Shown piece by piece: positions 1 through 8,693 of a stretch of DNA of 64,000 bases. Position 1 is the first letter of the stretch, and each line of letters opens with the position of its first letter. Source of the stretch: Aquabacter sp965279295 (lineage in GTDB: Bacteria; Pseudomonadota; Alphaproteobacteria; Rhizobiales; Xanthobacteraceae). The position numbers and the translations under genes were made by a program. A model generated the notes under the pieces. It made no database searches, was not told the origin of the DNA, and was given only the letters and a program-made list of their open reading frames with translations. The stretch is from NCBI GenBank assembly GCA_965279295.1, contig CBDIHQ010000015.1; one strand, written 5' to 3'.

Positions 1-2
1 AG

Positions 3-884
3 GTTCGCCCGGTCGCCCGCCGTTCTGTCGGCCCCTCCATCCGCGACCTGCTGGTCGGCAGCGAGGGGGCGTTCGGCATCATCACCGAGGTGACGTTACG
101 CATCTGGAAGACGCCGGAGGTGGAGCGCGGCGTGGTCCTGGCCTTCCCCTCGCTGGAAGCGGCCTGGGAGAGCGCACGGCTCATCATGCAGGCGGAGCTG
201 CGGCCCACGGTTGCCCGCATCTATGACGAGGCGGAGAGCGTGGAGCGCACCAAGGGGATCGCGGCGTTCGCCCAGAATCCGATCCTCGCCGTCCTGGTGT
301 TTTCCGGCGCCGAACCGATGGTGACGGCGGAACAGGACATGAGTCTCGCCATTGCCAAGGCGCAGGGCGCGGTGGTGGCGCCGGATGGCCCCTATCATCA
401 CTGGAAAGAGAACCGCTACGTCGCCTTCTCCCAGAAATGGCAGGCGGCTGGCTATTACAACGACACCATCGAGGTGACGGGAAACTGGTCCGCCTTGCCC
501 GGCATGTATGCCGCCATGGAAGCGGCCGCGCGGGAGATCTTTCCCGGCATCCATTTCGGCGCGCACTGGTCGCATATCTATCCGGAAGGCGCCTGCCAGT
601 ACATGACCATCCGCCTGCCGCCTATGCCGGAGCAGGACGCTCTGCCGCTGCATGCCAAGCTTTGGGATGCCATCCAGTCTTTGACGCTGGACCATGGCGG
701 TTCCATCGCCCACCATCACGGTGTCGGGGTGTTCCGCAATCCCTGGCTCGCGCGCGAACTGGGCGCCGGGCTCGAGGTGCTCCAGACCATCAAGGACGCG
801 CTCGACCCGGACAATCTCATGAATCCCGGCAAGCTCGGCCTGCGCCCCGCTGCGGGAGCTGTGGACGTGCGCCGTGGCGGGTGA
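3..884 (+). CDS. FAD-binding oxidase, C-terminal part (5' end outside window)
   Basis: The reading frame is open from base 3 with no start, so the gene begins upstream of the window. The visible part begins with the end of the FAD-binding (PCMH-type) domain, including the GSEGAFGIITEVTLRIWK stretch typical of the glycolate oxidase GlcD / alkyl-DHAP synthase group. The FAD-oxidase C-terminal domain follows, with a His-rich HHHGVGVFR segment and the usual ending LDPDNLMNPGKLGL. Members oxidise 2-hydroxyacids or related substrates with flavin. It overlaps the following kinase by 11 bases, so it belongs to the polyol/sugar operon. The substrate cannot be told; oxidation of an alditol or sugar acid is an inference from context. 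Confidence 0.85.
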   Translation, partial: VRPVARRSVGPSIRDLLVGSEGAFGIITEVTLRIWKTPEVERGVVLAFPSLEAAWESARLIMQAELRPTVARIYDEAESVERTKGIAAFAQNPILAVLVFSGAEPMVTAEQDMSLAIAKAQGAVVAPDGPYHHWKENRYVAFSQKWQAAGYYNDTIEVTGNWSALPGMYAAMEAAAREIFPGIHFGAHWSHIYPEGACQYMTIRLPPMPEQDALPLHAKLWDAIQSLTLDHGGSIAHHHGVGVFRNPWLARELGAGLEVLQTIKDALDPDNLMNPGKLGLRPAAGAVDVRRGG

Positions 885-2430
885 TCTCCTCATCGGCATC
901 GATCTCGGGGCCGGCGCGCTGAAGACCAGCGTGATCCGCACCGACGGCACGCTGGCCGGTGAAGCCTCGGCGCCCATCGCCACCTCCGCGCCCTTTCCCG
1001 GCTGGAGCGAGCAGGACCCGAACGACTGGTGGCGTGCCGTCTGCGAGACCGTCCCGCGCGCCCTCGCGGCGGCGGGGGCACGGCCCGGCGATGTCGCCGC
1101 CGTCTCCTTCTCGGCGGGCGCCCATACACAGGTGCTTGAGGATGCGGACGGCGTGGTGATCCGCCCCGCCATCCTGTGGAACGATCAACGCTCCGGACCG
1201 GAGACGGCGGATCTGCGGCGTCGGGCAGACGCACGCATCCTGGAGATCGGCGCCAATCGGGCCAATCCCACCTGGACGCTGCCGCAGATGCTCTGGCTTC
1301 AACGCCACGAGCCGGCGGCCTTCTCCCGCGTCCGGCGGCTGTATGTGGCCAAGGATTGGCTGCGCTCCCGCTTCACCGGGACCTGGGAGACCGACCATAT
1401 CGACGCGGTCGGCACGCTCATGGCCGATGCTCGCACGGGCGGCTGGTCGCGCGAATTGTGCGACATGATCGGCTGGCCCATAGAGACCCTGCCGCCCATC
1501 GTCACCCCGAAGACCGTGGTGGGGACGGTGCAGGCGGATGCCGCGCGGATGACCGGGTTGGCGGAAGGCACGCCGGTGGTGTGTGGCACTTCCGACACCG
1601 CGGCGGAGACCTATGGCGCCGGGATGACCTATGAGGGGCTGGGCGTCGTGAAGCTCGCCACGGCCGCCACGGTGAGCGTGCTCTCTCGCCATCCGCGCCC
1701 GGATTTCACCGTCATCAACTACCCGCACATCATGCCTGAGCATTGGTATGTGATCGCGGCGACCAATTCGTGTGCCTCGGCTCATAAATGGCTGCGCGAC
1801 AGCTTCTTCAAGCGCGCGGGCGAGGACGGGGCGGCCGTGTTCACCGAGATGGACCGCCTCGCAGGTGCCGTGCGGCCGGGGGCCGAAGGACTGTTCTTCC
1901 ACCCCTATCTCAACGGTGAGCGCAGTCCCCATTGGGACCCGCTGCTGCGGGCGGATTTCGTCGGGATCGGCTTCAATCACGGCCCCGGCCATTTCGTCCG
2001 GGCGCTCTACGAGGGCATCGCCTATTCGCTGAAGGACTGCCTTGTCGCCTTGCGCGCAAAAGGGCTCGACTTCTCCACGGCCCGCCTGACCGGGGGTGGG
2101 GCGAGAAGCGCGCTCTGGCGGCAGATCGTGGCGGACGTGCTCGACGTGAAAGTCGAATTGCCGGCGGTGGCGGAAGCCTCGTTCGGCGCCGCGCTGCTTG
2201 CCGGGGTGGGCGTCGGCCTGTTCCGCGATGAGAAGGATGCCGCCTCGCGGGTCGCCATCGTCGCGGAGGCCTCTCCCGATCCCGAACGGGCGGCGCTTTA
2301 TGCCAGGGGCCACGCTCTCTATTGCGAGACCCAGGCGGCCCTGGCGCCGATCAACCATCGCATCCACGCCTTCGTGCAGGACGAGCGATCCATTGCGGCC
2401 GCGCGCCGAGAGCAGGTCACACATGGCTGA
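874..2430 (+). CDS. FGGY-family carbohydrate kinase (xylulokinase-like)
   Basis: A 518-residue kinase of the FGGY family, which phosphorylates sugars or polyols with ATP in the cytosol. The N-terminal phosphate-binding motif IGIDLGAGALKTSV is at residues 7-20. A WNDQRS motif follows, then GTSDTAAETYGAG, and a C-terminal LTGGGARSALWRQIVADVLD adenosine-binding segment. The GTG start at 874 overlaps the upstream oxidase, and the end overlaps the ABC ATPase start by 8 bases, so the genes are translationally coupled. Length fits xylulokinase/ribulokinase-type proteins. The operon also encodes an importer, an SDR and a glycerol dehydrogenase. A ketose or polyol made by one of the dehydrogenases is a likely substrate, but this is inferred. 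Confidence 0.9.
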   Translation: MAGDLLIGIDLGAGALKTSVIRTDGTLAGEASAPIATSAPFPGWSEQDPNDWWRAVCETVPRALAAAGARPGDVAAVSFSAGAHTQVLEDADGVVIRPAILWNDQRSGPETADLRRRADARILEIGANRANPTWTLPQMLWLQRHEPAAFSRVRRLYVAKDWLRSRFTGTWETDHIDAVGTLMADARTGGWSRELCDMIGWPIETLPPIVTPKTVVGTVQADAARMTGLAEGTPVVCGTSDTAAETYGAGMTYEGLGVVKLATAATVSVLSRHPRPDFTVINYPHIMPEHWYVIAATNSCASAHKWLRDSFFKRAGEDGAAVFTEMDRLAGAVRPGAEGLFFHPYLNGERSPHWDPLLRADFVGIGFNHGPGHFVRALYEGIAYSLKDCLVALRAKGLDFSTARLTGGGARSALWRQIVADVLDVKVELPAVAEASFGAALLAGVGVGLFRDEKDAASRVAIVAEASPDPERAALYARGHALYCETQAALAPINHRIHAFVQDERSIAAARREQVTHG

Positions 2431-3517
2431 GGTCAGGCTGAACCAGGTCCGCAAGGCCTATGGCGCCACGGTGGCCGTGCATGGGGTGGACCTCCATATC
2501 CGCGACGGCGAGTTCGTGGTCTTCCTCGGCCCCTCCGGGTGCGGCAAGTCCACGACGCTGCGGATGATCGCGGGTCTGGAGGAGATCACCACAGGCTCCA
2601 TCGAGATCGGCGGGCGCGACGTGACGCGACTGGAGCCGAAGGACCGGAACATCGCCATGGTGTTCCAGAACTATGCCCTCTATCCGCACAAGACGATCTA
2701 CGAGAACCTCGCGTTCGGCCTGCGCATGCGCAAGATGGACAAGGCGCAGATTGACCGGCGCGTGAAGTCCGCTTCCGCCATGCTGGGGCTCGACCCCTAT
2801 CTGGAGCGTAAGCCCAAGCAGCTCTCCGGCGGGCAGATGCAGCGCGTCGCCCTCGGCCGCGCTCTGGTGCGCGAGCCGGAAGTCTTCCTGCTGGACGAGC
2901 CGCTGTCCAATCTCGATGCCAAGCTGCGGGTGCGGATGCGCGAGGAGATCGCCCGCCTGCACCAGGAGGTGGGCACCTCCATGGTCTATGTGACCCACGA
3001 CCAAGTGGAGGCCATGACGCTTGCCAACCGAATCCTGATCATGCGGGACGGGCACGTTCAGCAGGTGGGCGCGCCGCTCGAAGTCTATGACCGGCCAGCG
3101 AACCTGTTCGTCGCCGGCTTCATCGGCTCGCCGGAAATGAACCTGATCGAGGGGCACCTGGAACACGGCACCGTGCGGGCCGGCGCCCTTTCGGTGGACC
3201 TGCCGCTGGGCATTGAGGCGGCGGAGGGCACGCCCCTGGTGCTCGGCATCCGGCCCGAGCATGTGAGTGTCGGCGATGCGCCCGGCGCACGCAGTTTCGA
3301 GATCGCGGTGATCGAGCAGCTTGGCGCGCAGACCCTGTGCATCGGCGAGGTCGCTGGCGCGCGGCTGCGGGTGCTGATGGACCGTACCGACGCGATCCGC
3401 AGCGGGTCCACTTTGCCGGTCACGTTCCAGCCGGCCCGGCTGCACGTCTTTTCAAAGGAGACCGGCGTGCGGCTCAACCGCGCCGACGTGGAGATCGGAC
3501 GGCGGCCCGCCGCCTGA
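2423..3517 (+). CDS. ABC transporter ATP-binding protein, UgpC/MalK type
   Basis: A 364-residue ATPase of the CUT1 sugar importers. Seen in order: Walker A GPSGCGKST, Q-loop VFQNYALYPH, signature LSGGQMQR, Walker B VFLLDEPLSNLD, the H-loop YVTHDQVEAMT, and a C-terminal TOBE/MalK-like regulatory region (GIRPEHV). The ATG at 2423 was chosen over a longer frame because it starts the conserved beta strand and overlaps the kinase stop. It energises the two permeases encoded downstream. UgpC/MalK-type ATPases may serve several importers, so substrate cannot be read from this gene. Confidence 0.93.
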   Translation: MAEVRLNQVRKAYGATVAVHGVDLHIRDGEFVVFLGPSGCGKSTTLRMIAGLEEITTGSIEIGGRDVTRLEPKDRNIAMVFQNYALYPHKTIYENLAFGLRMRKMDKAQIDRRVKSASAMLGLDPYLERKPKQLSGGQMQRVALGRALVREPEVFLLDEPLSNLDAKLRVRMREEIARLHQEVGTSMVYVTHDQVEAMTLANRILIMRDGHVQQVGAPLEVYDRPANLFVAGFIGSPEMNLIEGHLEHGTVRAGALSVDLPLGIEAAEGTPLVLGIRPEHVSVGDAPGARSFEIAVIEQLGAQTLCIGEVAGARLRVLMDRTDAIRSGSTLPVTFQPARLHVFSKETGVRLNRADVEIGRRPAA

Positions 3518-3566
3518 TTGAGGACCCAAGCTGGACACCCAAAACGAAAACAAACGGGAGGACGCC

Positions 3567-4895
3567 ATGGACGAGACAACAAAAAACGCCGTGACACGAC
3601 GCACGATCCTGAAGGGCGCGGGCGCGCTGACCGCGGGGCTCGCAGCCGGGGGGCTCGCCGCACCTGCCGTGGTGCGCGCGCAGAGCACCAAGACCATCCG
3701 GTTTCTCAACGCGGAAACCTCCATCGACAGCATCCGCGCGCTGAAGGTGGCCGCCGCCGAATATGAGAAGCAGTTCGGCACCAAGGTGGTGGTGGACTCT
3801 GTGCCGCTGGACGGCATCTTCACCAAGGTCACGACCTCGCTGCGCGGCGGCACGCCCTACGACATCGCCACCTTCGCCTTCATCGGCCATGTGCTGCTCC
3901 TCGCCTCCGAGGGGCAGTTGGTGGCACTCAACGAGCTGACCGACAAGTACAAGTGGGGTCCCAACATTCTCTTCCCGCTGGACGGGAAGGTCTACTGGTA
4001 TCCTTACGACTACAACCTCGCCTGGATCTATTATCGCAAGGATCTCTACGAGGCCAAGAAGCTGGATGTTCCCAAGACCTGGGACGGCTTCCTGAAGAAC
4101 TCCCAGGCGCTCAATTCTGACGGCACGTCAGGGTCGTTGTTCCCTATCGGCTCCAACGGCGCCACCAACTGGCTCTCGCCGGGGTTCATGTGGGCCGAGG
4201 GCGTACAGCTGTTCGACGATAAGTGGAACATCATCTTCGACAATGCGGACATGGGGCCGCGCGCCACGAAGTATCTCGACTTTTTCGGCGACCTCTACAA
4301 GACCATGCCGTCCGGCACCAGCCAGGTGAGCTTCGGCGAGGTGCTCTCCAACTTCACCTCCGGCAAGGTTGCCCACACCGCCTATGCCGGCCGGGTGATC
4401 GAGGCGCTGGAGCGCAACAATCCCGCGCTCGCCGACAAGTACGGCATCATGCCCTACATGGATTCCGCCGGTAAGCATCAGGCTGTGAACCATGGCTATG
4501 ACGGCTGGGTGGTGCTGAAGACGCCGCAGTCCGACGAGGCGATGAAGTTCATGAGATGGTTCACGGAGAACCAGTACATCAACTTCCTGCACACCGCCCC
4601 GCTGCACTTCCAGCCGCCCCGGCTCGACGTCTATGACGATCCGCGCTGGCGCGCCCATCCGCTGATCGAGAAGCACAATGCGGCGGTGGAGACGATGAAG
4701 TCGTTCCTCACCGACAAGAACATGATCCTCACCTCGATCGACACACAGGGCCCGGCCCCAAGCCTCAAGCCCGGCAAGATCTTCGAGGCGTTCGTGTTCC
4801 CGGAAATGCTTCAGAACAAGGTTCTGAAGGGCATGTCGTCGGCTGAGTGCGTGAAGGCCGCGGCGGATCGCATGCGGCAGGTGATCGCCTCCTGA
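3567..4895 (+). CDS. Extracellular solute-binding protein, family 1 (Tat-exported)
   Basis: A 442-residue periplasmic binding protein of the sugar ABC importer family 1 (MalE/UgpB fold). The N terminus has a twin-arginine motif, TRRTILKG, at about residues 11-18, a hydrophobic stretch and an APAVVRAQS cleavage region, so export by Tat is likely. The ATG follows a gggagg ribosome site. The mature protein has the usual family features (FLNAETSIDSI, YNLAWIYYRKDLY). It precedes two permeases of the same importer. Tat rather than Sec export is less common for this family but known in rhizobia. Confidence 0.92.
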   Translation: MDETTKNAVTRRTILKGAGALTAGLAAGGLAAPAVVRAQSTKTIRFLNAETSIDSIRALKVAAAEYEKQFGTKVVVDSVPLDGIFTKVTTSLRGGTPYDIATFAFIGHVLLLASEGQLVALNELTDKYKWGPNILFPLDGKVYWYPYDYNLAWIYYRKDLYEAKKLDVPKTWDGFLKNSQALNSDGTSGSLFPIGSNGATNWLSPGFMWAEGVQLFDDKWNIIFDNADMGPRATKYLDFFGDLYKTMPSGTSQVSFGEVLSNFTSGKVAHTAYAGRVIEALERNNPALADKYGIMPYMDSAGKHQAVNHGYDGWVVLKTPQSDEAMKFMRWFTENQYINFLHTAPLHFQPPRLDVYDDPRWRAHPLIEKHNAAVETMKSFLTDKNMILTSIDTQGPAPSLKPGKIFEAFVFPEMLQNKVLKGMSSAECVKAAADRMRQVIAS

Positions 4896-4919
4896 GGTGA
4901 TCGCTTTCTGAGCCGTAGC

Positions 4920-4958
4920 GCCGGGCGGGCGGTGCCCTGACATCACGGCCTGCCCGGC
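4920..4958 (+). other. Hairpin between binding-protein and permease genes
   Basis: The arms GCCGGGCGGGC (4920-4930) and GCCTGCCCGGC (4948-4958) pair at 10 of 11 positions around a 17-base loop. No T run follows, so it is probably not a full terminator. Such hairpins after the binding-protein gene of ABC operons commonly stabilise the upstream mRNA or reduce readthrough, so that binding protein exceeds permease. The role here is inferred. Confidence 0.5.
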
Positions 4959-5040
4959 CGCTTCCCGGTCCTCAGGGGTTTCTCCCTCCACTCGCAGGAG
5001 AGCGAGACCCCCCATCACGACTTAGACAAAGGCGCCGCAG

Positions 5041-5901
5041 GTGAGTTCCAAAGCGACGATCTATTCCTTCCTGTTCCTCGGCCTCGCCGTCACCGCGCTG
5101 CTCATCGTCGCGCCGGTGGCGTATGCGGTGTCGCTGAGCTTCTACCAGATGGATTCCTTTGTCGGCTCCCCCAAGTGGGTGGGCCTCGACAACTATGCCC
5201 GCATGCTCTCGCAGTGGGTGTTCTGGCGCGCGCTTATCAACGGCTTCATCTATTCGCTCGGCACCATCGTGTTCCAGGTGGTTTTGGGCATCGGCTTCGC
5301 GCTGGTGCTCAACCAGGTCTTTCCTGGCCGCAACATCGTGCGGGGCCTGTCCATCCTGCCGTACCTGCTGCCGACCGTGGTGGTGGTGCTCACGTTCAAA
5401 TGGATGGTGGACGGGTCCATCGGTGTGCTCACGAAGGTGATCTCCGCCCTCGGCCTGCCGCCGGTGCACTGGTTCGAGAGCCCTGGCGCGGCCATGGCCT
5501 CGGTGATCCTTGTGAGCGTGTGGATGTGGACGCCCTTCGTCACCACCACCTTCCTCGCCGCTCTCCAGACGGTTCCCACGTCCCTTTACGAGGCGGCGAA
5601 GGTGGACGGGACGAACGCGATGCAGCGTTTCTTCCACATCACGCTGCCCATGCTGAAGCCGATCCTCACCGTCATCGTGCTTCTGCGGGCGGTGTGGATG
5701 TTCAACAAGTTCGATGTGATCTGGCTGCTCACCCAAGGCGGCCCGGTGGGTTCCACCGAGCATCTCGCCATCCTGTCCTACAAGCAGGCGTTCGGGCAGT
5801 TCGACATCGGCGGCGGCGCGGCGGTGGCCACCATCTCGTTCGCGATCCTCTCCGTGGCGGTGTTCATCTATTTCCGCCTGTTCCCCCTCGACACGGAGTG
5901 A
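5041..5901 (+). CDS. ABC sugar/polyol permease, first subunit (MalF/UgpA type)
   Basis: A 286-residue inner-membrane protein of the BPD-transport family. A GTG start at 5041 gives a short N tail followed by the first membrane helix (FLFLGLAVTALLIVAPVAYAV). The EAA loop is visible as YEAAKVDGTNAMQRFFHITLPML, which contacts the ATPase. About six membrane segments fit CUT1 permeases. The stop overlaps the start of the second permease (TGATG arrangement). It forms the channel with the next gene for the solute bound by the upstream Tat-exported protein. Confidence 0.9.
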   Translation: MSSKATIYSFLFLGLAVTALLIVAPVAYAVSLSFYQMDSFVGSPKWVGLDNYARMLSQWVFWRALINGFIYSLGTIVFQVVLGIGFALVLNQVFPGRNIVRGLSILPYLLPTVVVVLTFKWMVDGSIGVLTKVISALGLPPVHWFESPGAAMASVILVSVWMWTPFVTTTFLAALQTVPTSLYEAAKVDGTNAMQRFFHITLPMLKPILTVIVLLRAVWMFNKFDVIWLLTQGGPVGSTEHLAILSYKQAFGQFDIGGGAAVATISFAILSVAVFIYFRLFPLDTE

Positions 5902-6746
5902 TGCCGATGTCCAGCTTGGCTCCCCGCTCCGTCGCCGGACGCATTACGCTTTATCTCGCGGCGCTGGTGATCGCGGTCTATTCGGCCTTTCCGATCTATT
6001 GGATGGTCATCTCCTCACTGCGCGCGCCGCAGGCGCTGCTGCATTCCACCTCGCTGCTGCCGGGGCCGCTGACCTGGGAATACTATACCAATTTGTTGGA
6101 ACTGACCGACTACCCCTCCCAGTTCATGAATTCGCTGATCGTCGCGGTGGTCACGGTGGTGGTCACCATGGTGTTCTCGGTGATGATTGCCTACGCGGTC
6201 ACGCGCCACCGGATTCGCGGCAAGGGGCTGATCGTCGGGGCGATGCTTTACGCCTATATGTTCCCGCCGCTGCTGATCGCCATTCCCATGTTCTCGATCT
6301 TCGCCAAGCTCGGGCTCGGCGACACGCTCACCAGCGTCATCGCCTCTCATTTGACCCTCACCCTGCCGCTCGGCGTCTGGTTCCTGTGGGGCTTCTTCAA
6401 GAGCATGCCGTTCGAGTTGGAGGAAGCCGCCATGGTGGACGGCTGCACGCGGCTCGGGGCCTTCCTGCGGGTGGTGCTGCCGCTGTCGCTGCCGGGTCTG
6501 ATCACGGTCGCCATCTTCTCCTTCCTACTGTCCTGGACCGACTACACCTACGCGCTGATCATGATCGGCTCTGACGCCAACAAGACGGTGCCGGTGGGGC
6601 TCGCGTCGATGGTCGGCTCGTTCGACCTGCGCTGGGGTGAGATTATGGCCGGCTCCACCCTCATTGCCCTGCCGCTGTTCGGCGCCTTCGTGCTGCTGAG
6701 CCAATACTTCATCCAAGGGCTGGGTGCGGGCGCCGTGAAGGGCTGA
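5901..6746 (+). CDS. ABC sugar/polyol permease, second subunit (MalG/UgpE type)
   Basis: A 281-residue inner-membrane permease that partners the preceding one. It starts at ATG 5901, sharing a base with the upstream stop; a second ATG at 5907 is also possible. The EAA loop ELEEAAMVDGCTRLGAFLRVV and the helices on either side match MalG-type proteins, including the hydrophobic C-terminal region ending YFIQGLGAGAVKG, typical of the family. The coupling and order (ATPase, binding protein, two permeases) make a complete CUT1 importer. Confidence 0.9.
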   Translation: MPMSSLAPRSVAGRITLYLAALVIAVYSAFPIYWMVISSLRAPQALLHSTSLLPGPLTWEYYTNLLELTDYPSQFMNSLIVAVVTVVVTMVFSVMIAYAVTRHRIRGKGLIVGAMLYAYMFPPLLIAIPMFSIFAKLGLGDTLTSVIASHLTLTLPLGVWFLWGFFKSMPFELEEAAMVDGCTRLGAFLRVVLPLSLPGLITVAIFSFLLSWTDYTYALIMIGSDANKTVPVGLASMVGSFDLRWGEIMAGSTLIALPLFGAFVLLSQYFIQGLGAGAVKG

Positions 6747-6779
6747 GGCCCGCGAGACAAGAAGAAACCGGAGAAAGCC

Positions 6780-7556
6780 ATGGATTTGGGGCTGGACGGC
6801 AAGGTCGCGCTCGTCACCGGCGCGGCGCGCGGCATCGGCCGGGCGGAAGCACTGGCGCTCGCCGCCGAGGGCGCGCGCATCGTCATCAACGACATCGATC
6901 CAGAGGGCGCCGCGCTTTGCGCACAGGAACTCCGGCAGGCTGGGCATCAGGCGGCCGCTGTATCGGGCGACGTCTCGAGCGCGGCGGGGGCGAAAGCGGT
7001 GGTTGAGGCGGCTGCAAAGGCTTTCGGGCGGCTGGATGTGCTGGTGAACAATGCCGGCGCCGGGGGGCGGCATATCGGGCGTCGGGTTGAGGAGCTGGAG
7101 GTTGATGATTTCGACATCATCGTCTCGTCTCATCTGCGAAGCACCTTCCTGTGCAGCAAGCATGTGGTGCCGATCATGCGCGCCGGCGGCTTCGGGCGGA
7201 TCGTCAACACCTCCTCCATGAACGTCACCGGCGGCGGGCGGCCCGGCGTCGCCAATTATTCCGCCGCCAAGGCAGGCGTGCTGGGCTTCACCCGCACCTT
7301 CGCCAAGGAAGTCGGCGCAGACGGCATCACTGTGAACGCCATCGCGCCGGGCTATGTCGCCACCGATTTCATCGCCACCTTCTCAGCCGAGAAGCGCGCG
7401 GTCATCACCGGGCAAAATCCCATCGGCCGCTTCTGCCAGCCGGAGGAGGTGGGCGCGCTGGTCGCGTTCCTGTGCTCCACGCAGGCGGCCTTCATCAACG
7501 GCGCCTTGGTCTGCATGGACGGCGGCAAGCGCGATTTCCATTGGGGGGACGCATGA
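6780..7556 (+). CDS. SDR-family oxidoreductase
   Basis: A 258-residue classical short-chain dehydrogenase. The nucleotide-binding TGAARGIGRAE motif is near residue 13, followed by NNAGAG and the catalytic region with Ser, then YSAAK holding the catalytic Tyr and Lys. The C terminus CMDGGKRDF is typical. It acts in the cytosol on a hydroxyl/keto pair with NAD(P). It lies between the sugar permeases and glycerol dehydrogenase and its stop overlaps the latter's start (ATGA). A role as polyol or sugar dehydrogenase that feeds the FGGY kinase is the simplest reading, but the exact substrate is unknown. Confidence 0.88.
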   Translation: MDLGLDGKVALVTGAARGIGRAEALALAAEGARIVINDIDPEGAALCAQELRQAGHQAAAVSGDVSSAAGAKAVVEAAAKAFGRLDVLVNNAGAGGRHIGRRVEELEVDDFDIIVSSHLRSTFLCSKHVVPIMRAGGFGRIVNTSSMNVTGGGRPGVANYSAAKAGVLGFTRTFAKEVGADGITVNAIAPGYVATDFIATFSAEKRAVITGQNPIGRFCQPEEVGALVAFLCSTQAAFINGALVCMDGGKRDFHWGDA

Positions 7557-8629
7557 CATTGCGCGCGTTCGGGGCACCCGCCCGCTACATCCAGGGGCCC
7601 GACGCCCTTGCCGAACTGGGCGCTCTCGTGCGACTGCACGGCCGGCGGCCCTTCATCGTGGCCGATGCCATCGTCAGTGAGCTTCTGGGCGAGCGCCTGC
7701 GCGCGGAACTGGCCGGCGCGGAGCACGCCACGTTTGCCACCTTCTCGGGCGAATGCACCGCTGGCGAGATCGAGACCCTGGCGCAGGCCGCCCGCGCGGC
7801 GCAGGCCGACGTGATCGTCGGCGTCGGCGGTGGCAAGGCGATCGACACGGCCAAGGGCGTGCGCATGGCGCTCCGCGCCCCCATCATCATCGTGCCCACC
7901 ATCGCCTCCAACGACAGCCCGACCTCGCGCCTGGCGGTGCTCTACACGCCGGATCATGTGCTGAGCGAAGTGCGGCTCATGGATGCCAATCCCGACGCGG
8001 TGCTGGTGGACACCTCCATCATCGTCCAGGCGCCCGCGCGGTTCTTCGTGGCGGGCATCGGCGATGCGCTCTCGAAGAAGTTCGAGGTGGAACAGTGCGC
8101 CCGCTCGGGCGGGCTCAATTTCTTCAAGGCACGCCCCACCGAATTGGCTGTCACCATCGCCGACGCCTGCTATCGGACCATCCGCCGTGATGGCGCGGCG
8201 GCGGTGGAGGCGGTGGCGCGCCGGCAGGCGGACGATGCGGTGGAGAGCGTCGTTGAGGCGACCATCCTCCTGTCCGGGCTCGCCTTCGAAAGCGGTGGCC
8301 TCTCCATCGCCCATTCCCTCACGCGCGGCTTTTCCGCCGTGCCGGACATCGCCCGCGCGCTCCATGGCGAGCAGGTGGCGCTCGGCCTTCTGGTGCAATT
8401 GCTGGCGGAGGGCCGGGACGAGGCCTTCATGGCGGACATTCTGGCGTTCTACCGCCAACTCGGCCTGCCGCGCGCGCTTGAGGATTTCGGCGTGGAAACG
8501 CCGGCGGTCGTGGAGCGGATCGTTGCCGTCTCCTGGGAGACGGCGCCTTATATCCGCAACTTCGTCCATCCGCTGTCGCCGCAGGTTCTGGCAGATGCGT
8601 TCCTGTCCCTGGCACACGCCCGGGACTGA
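7553..8629 (+). CDS. gldA: Glycerol dehydrogenase (iron-containing alcohol dehydrogenase family)
   Basis: A 358-residue protein of the GldA group, which interconverts glycerol and dihydroxyacetone with NAD. Seen are the NAD-binding GVGGGKAIDTAKG motif, the GldA signature VPTIASNDSPTSRLAVLY, and the metal ligands Asp in GIGDALSKKFE and two His in AHSLTRGF and LHGEQVALG. The ATG at 7553 overlaps the SDR stop by four bases. Dihydroxyacetone or a related ketose could be phosphorylated by the FGGY kinase of the same operon. The true substrate may be another vicinal diol. Confidence 0.88.
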   Translation: MTLRAFGAPARYIQGPDALAELGALVRLHGRRPFIVADAIVSELLGERLRAELAGAEHATFATFSGECTAGEIETLAQAARAAQADVIVGVGGGKAIDTAKGVRMALRAPIIIVPTIASNDSPTSRLAVLYTPDHVLSEVRLMDANPDAVLVDTSIIVQAPARFFVAGIGDALSKKFEVEQCARSGGLNFFKARPTELAVTIADACYRTIRRDGAAAVEAVARRQADDAVESVVEATILLSGLAFESGGLSIAHSLTRGFSAVPDIARALHGEQVALGLLVQLLAEGRDEAFMADILAFYRQLGLPRALEDFGVETPAVVERIVAVSWETAPYIRNFVHPLSPQVLADAFLSLAHARD

Positions 8630-8693
8630 GCGCGAAACCGTCTGACGCGCTGTTGGTCCATGGGCTGCTCCAACACGGGCTCCACGCGCACGG

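Noticed and set aside
817..2454. A 545-codon open frame on the minus strand
   Set aside because: Antisense to the FGGY kinase, which has clear motifs; no motif in the reverse frame.
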